Assembly (NCBI RefSeq): GCF_050749885.1
Contig: NZ_JBOIUB010000004.1
Coordinates: 186,001-250,000, forward strand
From: Zooshikella sp050749885
GTDB taxonomy: Bacteria; Pseudomonadota; Gammaproteobacteria; Pseudomonadales; Zooshikellaceae
DNA length: 64,000 nucleotides
Direction of reading: 5' to 3'
Every line of letters begins with the position of its first letter. The first letter of the stretch is position 1. The position numbers were made by a program, and so were the translations under genes. The notes beneath the pieces are model-generated. The model saw only the letters and a list, made by a program, of their open reading frames with translations. It ran no database searches and was not told the DNA's origin. This document shows positions 27,192 to 36,600 of the stretch, piece by piece.

Positions 27192-27710
27192 ATGGTTACT
27201 TCAATGGATCTGAATGGGTTCTCCAAAGGAATATCACTTCGTCCGGCGACCTCTTCTGATAAATACTTTATTAATACATTATATCGATCAACACGTGATG
27301 ACCTGCGATTAATCGATGGGAATGAAGACTTTGTGGAAACGCTTATTGAGCAACAGTGCCATGCTCAAGCAGTAGGCTATGGAGAAATGTTTCCACACGC
27401 TTTCTATTTTATTATAGAAAAGCAACAACAACCTATTGGTCGAGTTACTCTTGATTTTTCAAACGAAGTTGTACATGTCGTAGATATTGCCTTTATTCCT
27501 GAAGCCAGAAATAAAGGATATGGAGAAAGTGTATTAAAAGCATTGCAATTAGCTGCAGGCAAAAGTCGCTCACCCCTGATTCTCAGTGTACATCAAAGCA
27601 ATTGGGCGGCTAAAAAGCTGTACAAGAAATTAGGGTTTATAGTTGAAGGCTTTTATCCACCGTATGAACGAATGGCATGGTATCCATCTGGTAAGGAGAT
27701 GACAGCTTAA
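27192..27710 (+). CDS. GNAT-family N-acetyltransferase
   Basis: 172 residues from ATG 27192, with GGAG five bases upstream; the in-frame ATG at 27144 lies in an inverted repeat and lacks a ribosome site. The fold is clear: ISLRPATSSDKYFINTLY opening, VVDIAFIPEARNKGYGESVL with the acetyl-CoA loop (R-x-x-G-x-G/S type), and the C-terminal NWAAKKLYKKLGFIVEG. It lies 69 bp before the first tail-collar gene and reads as part of that set. A modifying role for a collar or surface protein is possible but unproven. Confidence 0.88.
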   Translation: MVTSMDLNGFSKGISLRPATSSDKYFINTLYRSTRDDLRLIDGNEDFVETLIEQQCHAQAVGYGEMFPHAFYFIIEKQQQPIGRVTLDFSNEVVHVVDIAFIPEARNKGYGESVLKALQLAAGKSRSPLILSVHQSNWAAKKLYKKLGFIVEGFYPPYERMAWYPSGKEMTA

Positions 27711-27778
27711 AACATTTGTGAAGGGATTATATCCAGCGTTTGGGTATTTTGAAACAAAACAAAAAAGGAAGTGAACTT

Positions 27779-28282
27779 ATGTCTGAACCGTATATTAGCC
27801 AAATAAATATGTTCGGGTTTGACTTTGCGCCTAGAACCTGGGCCAAGTGTGATGGACAAGTTTTACCCATTGCGAGTAACCCTAGTCTTTTTTCTCTATT
27901 AGGTGTTGCTTACGGCGGTGATGGCCGTACCACATTTGGTTTACCGAATTTACAAGGTCGTGTTCCCATTCATATGGGTAATGGTTATCGAATAGGTGAG
28001 AAAGGTGGAAGTGAAACGGTTATGTTAACCGTCGAAAACTTGCCTCGTCATAACCATCAAATGCAAGCGAATAGTCAACCTGCAGAGACAAATGAACCGA
28101 GCAATCAAGTGTTAGCAATGGAGCCGAGTGGTAGAAATATTTATGGTCCAGCCACCAATTTAGTGGAGATGGGTAATTCCTTAATGGCGACTGGTGGTGG
28201 TGAAGCTCATTTTAATATGCAGCCATCGCAAGTAATTAATTTTTGCATTGCGCTGACGGGATTATTTCCACCAAGAAGTTAA
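27779..28282 (+). CDS. Tail-collar-domain protein 1
   Basis: 167 residues from ATG 27779 (AAGGAA upstream). The N-terminal half is the phage tail-collar domain (PF07484 type): FDFAPRTWAKCDGQVLPI, FSLLGVAYGGDGRTTFGLPN, LQGRVPIHMGNG. The C-terminal half ends in VINFCIALTGLFP. Stand-alone proteins of this kind (also called microcystin-dependent proteins) occur as tandem sets in many bacteria, without phage genes. No signal peptide is seen, so export would need a dedicated route. First of three paralogues. Confidence 0.9.
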   Translation: MSEPYISQINMFGFDFAPRTWAKCDGQVLPIASNPSLFSLLGVAYGGDGRTTFGLPNLQGRVPIHMGNGYRIGEKGGSETVMLTVENLPRHNHQMQANSQPAETNEPSNQVLAMEPSGRNIYGPATNLVEMGNSLMATGGGEAHFNMQPSQVINFCIALTGLFPPRS

Positions 28283-28318
28283 GTCTCTATCAGGAATAAA
28301 TTACAGAGGAATAGAATA

Positions 28319-28834
28319 ATGGCTGAGCCCTATATAGGTGAAATCAGAATTTTTGCGGGTAACTTTGCTCCTGTGCATTGGGCATTTTGTGATAATAACC
28401 TGATTCCCGTGACTGAAAATGGTGCATTATTTTCGCTATTAGGAAATAGTTATGGTGGTGATGGTCGAAGCACCTTTGCATTACCAGACATGCGTGGTCG
28501 CTTACCTGTAAACCAAGGCACTGGGCCAGGTTTAACGCCTCGTACTATTGGTGAACGGATGGGGGTTGAAGAAGTCACTCTGACAGTTCCACAAATGCCT
28601 GCTCATACTCACCAAGTACAGGCAAGTAATAATATGGCAGATAGCATAGAGCCACAAAGTCGGGTATTGGCAAATGGTCAGCCGATTTACTTATCAACGC
28701 ATGCGAATTTAGTGGCTATGTCGCCAAGCCAAGTGGGAAATACTGGAGGCGATCAACCTCACAATAATGTTATGCCATTTTTATGTGTCAATTTTATTAT
28801 CGCATTGCAAGGTATATACCCTCAACGGAATTAA
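28319..28834 (+). CDS. Tail-collar-domain protein 2
   Basis: 171 residues, ATG 28319 preceded by AGAGGAAT. Same layout as its neighbours: FAPVHWAFCDNNLIPV, FSLLGNSYGGDGRSTFALPD, MRGRLPVNQGTGPGL, and LCVNFIIALQGIYP at the end. It differs from proteins 1 and 3 throughout, so the three are old paralogues and not recent duplicates. A 10-bp AT-rich hairpin follows. Confidence 0.9.
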   Translation: MAEPYIGEIRIFAGNFAPVHWAFCDNNLIPVTENGALFSLLGNSYGGDGRSTFALPDMRGRLPVNQGTGPGLTPRTIGERMGVEEVTLTVPQMPAHTHQVQASNNMADSIEPQSRVLANGQPIYLSTHANLVAMSPSQVGNTGGDQPHNNVMPFLCVNFIIALQGIYPQRN

Positions 28835-28840
28835 AGGAAT

Positions 28841-28864
28841 CTCTAAAAATTAATATTTTTAGAG
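28841..28864. other. Hairpin between collar genes 2 and 3
   Basis: CTCTAAAAAT-TAAT-ATTTTTAGAG, a perfect 10-bp but AT-rich stem seven bases after the stop of collar gene 2. It may be an mRNA-stability or partial-termination element; no T run beyond the stem. Confidence 0.5.
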
Positions 28865-28897
28865 TCACCTTAACTTTATTTGTAGGAGCTTCTCGTT

Positions 28898-29443
28898 ATG
28901 GCTGAACCATTTATAGCGCAAATTCAACTATGGGGTTGTAATTATGCACCTCGCGGTTGGGCATATTGTGATGGTGGATTATTATCGATTGCCGAAAATA
29001 CGGCATTATTTTCATTAATTGGCACTACCTATGGTGGTGATGGTCGCACCACAATGGGGATACCTAATTTACAGGGTCGAGCACCCATGCATTCTGGTAA
29101 TGGTCCAGGGTTAACACCCAGGTTATTGGCTGAAAAAGGGGGAACAGAAGAAGTCATCTTAACTCAGGCTACCATGCCAAAACACACTCACCAGATGTAT
29201 GCGGAAGATGCTGATGCGGTAGAAACCGAAACCGCAGCAGACTATTTAGCCAGAGGAGGAACTCCGGGGCGAGGTGGTCGTTTTTATCCTATTGATACCT
29301 ATAATAATCCTGAAAATTTAATGCCATTATCACCATCGTCGTTAACTGAGACAGGGCTAGGACAAGCCCACGAAAACAGGCAGCCATTGTTGGCAGTAAA
29401 CTTTTGTATGGCATTAATGGGTATTTACCCTAATCGAAGCTAA
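28898..29443 (+). CDS. Tail-collar-domain protein 3
   Basis: 181 residues, ATG 28898 with GTAGGAG upstream. Collar motifs: YAPRGWAYCDGGLLSI, FSLIGTTYGGDGRTTMGIPN, LQGRAPMHSGNGPGL; C-terminus LLAVNFCMALMGIYP. It carries an extra Gly/Arg-rich loop (LARGGTPGRGGRFYP, ~129-143) not present in the other two. Last of the tandem trio. Confidence 0.9.
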   Translation: MAEPFIAQIQLWGCNYAPRGWAYCDGGLLSIAENTALFSLIGTTYGGDGRTTMGIPNLQGRAPMHSGNGPGLTPRLLAEKGGTEEVILTQATMPKHTHQMYAEDADAVETETAADYLARGGTPGRGGRFYPIDTYNNPENLMPLSPSSLTETGLGQAHENRQPLLAVNFCMALMGIYPNRS

Positions 29444-29800
29444 ACACCATTACTCTTTATAGGGGGGCTATAATGAGTTGATTTAAGTGATGATTTTTAT
29501 GGTGGCTTTTTTACTGAGAAAATAATGTCATAAAAAAGTACAGCAATTCCTTATAAACTTTAAGGATCTTATTAAGGGTGTTGAGGTTTGTATAAGGTGA
29601 GCGAGTGGTATAAGGTGAGAATACAGCTTATGTGGTAGTTATGACTGTATTCTTCAACCGAGTTTGACCACTGCTTTTAAAAACACTTCGTTAAGGGTAT
29701 ATTTTCTTGATTAACCATCATTATTTGAAAAAGCTATCGATGTTATGGTCTATAAAAGTATACGTTACAACATATAATAAATAAGGGACTTGAGAATACT
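29444..29800. other. Intergenic region with a direct repeat
   Basis: 357 bp. GTATAAGGTGAG occurs twice, at 29590-29601 and 29608-29619, 18 bp apart on the same strand. A TAAGGGTATA half-site of the intergenic repeat family is at 29692-29701. No gene seen. The repeats may be a regulator-binding pair before the DUF6916-like gene. Confidence 0.5.
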
Positions 29801-30127
29801 ATGCAGGTTGATTCACTCGCCCAGTTAAAACATGATGATTTTAGTAAACACATTAAAGAGAAATTTATTGTTAAGGATGTCGGTGTTGACTTTTTTATAG
29901 AACTTATTGAAGTTAAACAGCTGTACAGAGCAATTAAAAAAGGTGGAAGAGATCAGTTTTCACTACTTTTTAAAGCAGCTGATGAAATACTTTTGCCGCA
30001 AAAAATGTATCATTTGGTCCATGAAAAAATGGGAGAATTGAGTATTTTTTTGGTACCTATAGGTCATGAATGCCCCGAAGAACAGGGCGGGCAGGCATTT
30101 TATTTATATGAAGCAATTTTTACGTGA
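29801..30127 (+). CDS. DUF6916-like small protein
   Basis: 108 residues, ATG after AAGGGACTTGAG. The layout (F-x-x-KFIV ... RDQFSLLFKAADEILLPQKMYHLVHEKMGELSIFLVPIG ... YLYEAIF) matches a family of small beta-rich proteins that commonly accompany stand-alone tail-collar proteins. No signal peptide. Function unknown; probably an accessory of the collar set. The family assignment is from memory of the pattern and should be confirmed by a profile search. Confidence 0.7.
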   Translation: MQVDSLAQLKHDDFSKHIKEKFIVKDVGVDFFIELIEVKQLYRAIKKGGRDQFSLLFKAADEILLPQKMYHLVHEKMGELSIFLVPIGHECPEEQGGQAFYLYEAIFT

Positions 30128-30676
30128 AGTTTTGTACCTATTTTTTTGTTATACATTCTTGATCATGGAAATATTAAGATTTGATGAAAAATATCCTCTT
30201 TGAGTATCAGTGTTAGCTATATGTAAAGTGAAACGTATTTTTTGGTTATTGTTTGTAATATCGTGTTGGGCTAGTATTTAACGTAGTCAGGCTAGAGAGG
30301 GGAAACTACAGCCTGAATGAAATGATGAAGTACTGTATGAAGTCTATTTGATTTAGTTAAGCATATTTGTATTGAATGCCACTATTTGGGAGAGGTTTGA
30401 ATGTAAGTTTAAATCTTTGCATGGATGCTACTGTAAAAATTATTTTTATATATAAGTTGTTTCGCAGTGTTTTATGTCGTGATGTAGTTTATTTTTATAT
30501 ATAAATTATTTTTTTGTTCTATTTTTATATTGCAGCCTATCAATATGATGATAGCTCAATGTCACTACTAAAATAGAGCAGAGTTACACGCTTGTGCGTG
30601 TTGTACAATTGACGCATGAGATTTTAATAGACTGGATTGTCTAGTCGATTAGCGAAATTTGCAGGAGCACTAAACC
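30128..30676. other. AT-rich leader region of the giant surface-protein gene
   Basis: 549 bp with no gene. TATTTTTATAT occurs three times near 30441, 30490 and 30520, the first two within the longer TTATTTTTATATATAA. Such AT-rich, curved DNA often binds H-NS-type silencers. An AGGAG ribosome site lies just before the ATG at 30677. Promoter not resolved. Confidence 0.5.
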
Positions 30677-33600
30677 ATGCAGCCTAAATGTCAGCATCGT
30701 TCGTCTTACCGTTCTCTTATTCATAAATATTTAAAACATGGTTTACGTAACAGCGCTAACGCTATCTTACGCAAAAAATCTTCTAATTTTTCCTCATCGC
30801 CTTCTCAAACGCCTTCCCTACATAGTGTTTCATCTGCTTCCTGTTTAATTGCGCTGGAAAAGCGGTTTTTATTTGATGGTGCTGCAGCTGCAACAACGGC
30901 AGATACTGTAGACTCAAATGAAAACGCTACAGAGACCAATACAGAAAACACCACCTCGGAAGAATTAGCACAAGCGCTTGCGCAGCCAGCAACAACGAAT
31001 AACGATGATTTGGAAAGTGCTGAAGAGCAATCTGATGAAAATAAAGTTGTCATCTTTATTGATAGTCGTGTTGCTGACTATCAGTCTTTAATGGAAGGGT
31101 TAGATGAGTCCGTTGATGTTGTCATTATTCAGGAGCAGCAAAATGGTTTGGAGCAAATGGCTAATGCGTTGGCTGAGTACAGTAATTTAGATGCCATTCA
31201 CGTTGTTTCACATGGTGATGATGGTCAGCTGCAATTAGGGAACGTTACTGTTTCTGCAGATAATATTGCAAATTATAGCCAGTATTTGTCGGATATTGGC
31301 GCTGCACTTACACAGCAGGGTGATATTTTGTTGTATGGCTGTGACGTAGGGAAAGGATCTGCGGGTGAAGCCTTTGTTCAGGCACTTGCAGACTTTACGG
31401 ATGCGGACATTGCAGCTTCAACGGATGATACCGGTGGTGACGCATTAGGCGGTAACTGGAATTTAGAATACTCCACTGGCGATGTATCCAATGATTCTCC
31501 CTTTGATTCGGATATGCTTGCATCTTATGACTATTTAATGGCGCTTCCTATTTCTAGTGATCAAACAACCACTTATGATGGTTTAGGGTTACTGGATACT
31601 GTGCTTATTGTAAATGGCACTGTTATAGATGATCTGTCGTATGATGGTTGGCGTTTTAATGGGTTTGGTGGTGAAACGGGTATTTATCCATCAGCATTAA
31701 GTTTAACGAATGATGTGAATACAACAGGAACTCGAATTTATACCAGTGATAGTTCCAACTTTAAATTTACCAGTGTTGATTATGTCATTGATACAGCGGG
31801 TAACCCAGCGAATGCCAGTGTGACTTTTTATGGGTTTAGAGATGGCTCCCAAGTAGAGTCTCAGAACTTTAATGCAGCAGATACCAGTTCAGGTACCTGG
31901 ACATTAAACTGGGGATCGGTTGATGAAATTAAAGTGGCTGCCAACACTAACTGGATATTCCTCGATAATTTAAAAGTAGGCGCTGAAATTCCAGCTAATG
32001 CAACCCCAGCTATATCCGTCAATGATACAAACCTAGCTTATACCGAAGGTACGGCTGCAACTCAGGTTGATGGTGCCGCGACTGTGAGTGATGCAGATGG
32101 AGATGCGGAATGGAATGGCGGTTCACTGTCAGCACAAATTACCAGTAATGCTGAAGCAGGGGACCGAATCAGCATTGTGGACAGTGATGGCGATGGTACG
32201 GCAATCACCATTAGTGGTACTAATATTTTTGCTAATGGAGTCGATATTGGTGATCTTAGCGCTAGTGGAGGTATTGTCACCGGAGGCACTAAGCTAACCA
32301 TTACCTTCGATGCCGATGCCACAAATGCCAATGTACAGGAAGTGCTACAGTCTATTCGTTATGACTCAACCACTGATGATCCAGGTACTAATAACAGAGT
32401 CATTACTTTTACGGCCACAGATAGTAGTGCGGCAAGCGGATCTGATACCCGAACTGTGGTTATGACAGCAGTAAACGATGAGCCTACCTTAACCGCCAAT
32501 GCCAGTGACCCAACCTTTACGGAAGGTGGTGCAGCTGCCAGTTTATTCAGTGGTAGCAATATCAGTACGGTCGAGTCTGGGCAAACGGTCAGTGGTTTAA
32601 CCTTTACTGTCACTAATGTCACTAATGGCAGTAATGAGCGCATTAATATTGATGGCACCACGATAGTGCTGACCCATGGCACCAATGGTTCAACAGCCAG
32701 TAATAGTTTGAATTATTCCGTAAGTGTTATTGGCACTACGGCCACTATATCGCTGACAGGGGGTAGCTTGTCCGCGGCTGCTGCACAAACCATGGTGGAT
32801 AATATGAGTTACCAAAATAACAGTAACTCGCCAAGCACCAGCAACCGCGTGGTGACCTTAACCAGTGTTCAGGATAGCGGTGGTACGGCTAATGGGGGTG
32901 ACAATACAGGCTCATTAGCGATTGCTTCCACGGTCACTGTTGTACAAAACAATGATGAGCCGACCTTAACTGCGACTGGAAGCAACCCCACGTTTACCGA
33001 AGGTGGAGCCGCTGCCAGCTTATATAGTGGTACCAGTATCAGTACCGTCGAAGCTGGCCAAACCATTAAAGGGCTGACGTTTACCATCACGAACGTTACC
33101 AACGGCAGCAGTGAAATAATCAATATTGATGGTACCGCCATTGTGCTCACCCATGGCACCAGTGGTAGTACTGCAACGAATAGCTTGAATTACAGTGTGA
33201 TGGTCATTGGCACGACAGCAACGGTTTCCTTGACTGGGGGCACGCTGTCTACTGCAGCCACTCAAAACATGATAGACAATATGAGCTATCAAAATAACAG
33301 TAATACGCCCAGTACCAGCAACCGAGTGGTAACACTAACCAGTATTCAGGATAGTGGCGGTACCGCCAATGGGGGCGATGATACGGCTTCTGTCGCGATT
33401 GCTTCGACGGTAACGGTAGTAGGTGTCAACGATGAGCCTACCTTAACAGCTAATGCCAGTAACCCAACCTTTACTGAAGGCGGAGCAGCCGCCAGCCTGT
33501 TTAATGGCACTAGTATCAGTACTGTAGAAGCGGGTCAAACCATCACTGGACTGAGCTTTACCATCACCAATGTCACCAATGGTAGTAATGAACGAATCAA

Positions 33601-36600
33601 TATTGATGGCACCACCATTGTGCTCACCCACGGCACTAACGGTAGCACAGCAGGGAATAGCTTGAATTACAGTGTGATGGTGATCGGTACTACTGCTACT
33701 GTGACCATGACCGGTGGCAACATGTCTACTGCTGCAGCCCAGACCATGATTGATAACATGAGTTACCAGAATAACAGTAACTCCCCCAGCACCAGCAACC
33801 GGGTGGTGACCTTAACCAGTATTCAAGACAGTGGCGGTACCGCCAATGGTGGTGATAACACCGGTTCACTGGCTGTAGCATCCACAGTTACTGTCGTACA
33901 AAACAACGATGAGCCAACCCTAACCTCCAATGGCAGCAACCCCACGTTTACTGAGGGTGGTGCAGCTGGCAGTCTGTTTAACGGCACTAGTATTAGTACC
34001 GTGGAGGCAGGTCAAACCATCAAGGGCTTTACCTTTACCGTATCCAATGTGGCCAATGGTATTAATGAAGTGATTAATATTGATGGTACGGCGATTATAC
34101 TGACTCATGGTACCAGTGGCAGTACTGCAGGAAACAGTTTGAGTTATAGCGTCACGGTGGTGGGTACTACAGCGACTGTGGCGTTGACTGGTGGCACCAT
34201 GTCTACCGCGACCACGCAAACGTTGATTGATAACATGAGTTATCAAAACAACAGTAATACGCCCAGTACCAGTAATCGGGTAGTGACCTTAACCAGTATT
34301 CAGGACAGTGGTGGCACCGCTAATGGCGGGGATGATACCGCGTCTATCTCCGTGGCTTCGACCGTGACAGTTGTCGGTGTGAATGATGAACCGACCTTAA
34401 CCGCCAATGCCAGCAACCCAACCTTTACCGAAGGGGGCGCGGCGGCCAGCCTGTTCACCGGTACCAATATTAATACCGTGGAATCCGGGCAAAACATCAC
34501 AGGGCTGAGCTTTACCATCACTAACGTCACCAATGGCAGTAACGAGCGCATTAATATCGATGGCACCACCATTGTGCTCACCCATGGCACCAATGGCAGT
34601 ACGGCAGGAAATAGTTTGAATTACAGTGTGATGGTGATTGGCACCACGGCTACGGTGACCATGACGGGGGGTAACCTGTCAGTCGCGGCGGCAGAAACCA
34701 TGATCGATAACATGAGTTACCAGAACAACAGTAACTCGCCCAGCACCAGTAACCGGGTGGTAACCTTAACCAGTATTCAGGACAGTGGTGGCACCGCCAA
34801 TGGGGGTGATAACACTGGTTCACTGGCAGTAGCATCCACAGTTACTGTTGTACAAAACAATGATGAGCCGACGCTAACCGCCAATGGCAGCAACCCCACC
34901 TTCACTGAGGGCGGTGCGGCTGGTAGCCTGTTTAATGGCACCAGTATTAGCACGGTAGAAGCGGGTCAAACCATCAAGGGCTTCTCTTTTACCGTGTCTA
35001 ATGTGGCCAATGGCATTAATGAAGTGATCAATATTGATGGTACGGCGATTGTCCTTGCTCATGGCACCAGTGGCACTACGGCGGGGAATAGCTTGAGCTA
35101 TACCACCAGCGTAGTGGGCACCACCGCGACTGTCGTATTTACGGGCGGCACCTTATCCACCGCCACCGCGCAAACCCTGATTGATAACATGAGTTATCAG
35201 AACAACAGTGATACGCCCAGCACCAGCAACCGGGTGGTGACTTTAACCAGCATTCAGGACAGTGGCGGTACCGCCAATGGCGGGGATGATACGGCGTCTA
35301 TCTCCGTGGCTTCGACCGTGACAGTTGTAGGTGTGAATGATGAGCCTACTTTAACCGCCAATGCCAGCAACCCCACTTTTACTGAGGGTGGAGCAGCCGC
35401 CAGCCTGTTTACGGGCACGGATATCAATACGGTGGAATCAGGGCAAAACATCACTGGGTTGAGCTTTACCATTACCAATGTCACCAATGGTAGCAATGAG
35501 CGCATTAATATTGATGGCACCACCATTGTGCTGACCCACGGCACTAATGGTAGCACCGCAGGAAATAGCTTGAATTACAGTGTGATGGTGATCGGCACTA
35601 CCGCCACCGTGACCATGACCGGGGGGAATCTATCAGTCGCAGCCGCTGAAACGATGATTGATAACATGAGTTATCAGAATAACAGTAACTCCCCTAGCAC
35701 CAGCAATCGAGTGGTGACGTTAACCAGTATCCAAGACAGTGGTGGTACGGCCAATGGCGGTGATAACACGGGTTCATTGGCGGTTGCTTCTACGGTCACT
35801 GTGGTACAAAACAACGATGAGCCAACGTTAACTTCCAATGGTAGCAACCCCACGTTTACTGAGGGTGGGGCGGCCGGTAGTCTGTTTAACGGCACCAGTA
35901 TTAGCACTGTGGAAGCGGGTCAAACTATCAAGGGTTTCTCTTTTACCATTTCCAATGTGGCGAATGGCATTAATGAAGTAATTAATATTGATGGCACGGC
36001 GATTGTGCTCACTCATGGCACCAGTGGCAGTACGGCCGGCAATAGTTTGAGTTATAGCGTCACGGTGGTGGGTACTACAGCTACCGTAGCGTTGACCGGT
36101 GGCACCATGTCTACAGCTACCACGCAAACCCTGATTGATAACATGAGTTATCAAAACAACAGCAATACCCCCAGTACTAGTAACCGTGTTGTTACATTGA
36201 GCAGTATTCAGGACAGTGGTGGCACCGCTAATGGCGGGGATGATACCGCGTCTATCTCGGTGGCTTCGACGGTGACTGTAGTCGGTGTGAACGACGAGCC
36301 TACCTTAACTGCCAATGCCAGTAACCCGACCTTTACCGAGGGTGGAGCAGCCGCCAGCCTGTTCACTGGCACCAATATTAATACCGTGGAATCAGGCCAG
36401 AATGTTACAGGTCTCAGCTTTACCATCACCAATGTCACCAATGGCAGTAACGAGCGGATTAATATCGATGGCACCACCATTGTGCTGACCCATGGCACCA
36501 ATGGCAGTACGGCGGGTAATGGATTGAACTACAGCGTAATGGTTATCGGTACTACGGCTACGGTGACTATGACCGGGGGTAACCTGTCAGTCGCGGCGGC

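Noticed and set aside
27779..30127. Prophage remnant suggested by tail-collar domains
   Set aside because: No other phage gene is near, and stand-alone collar trios with a DUF6916-like gene are known in non-phage settings.
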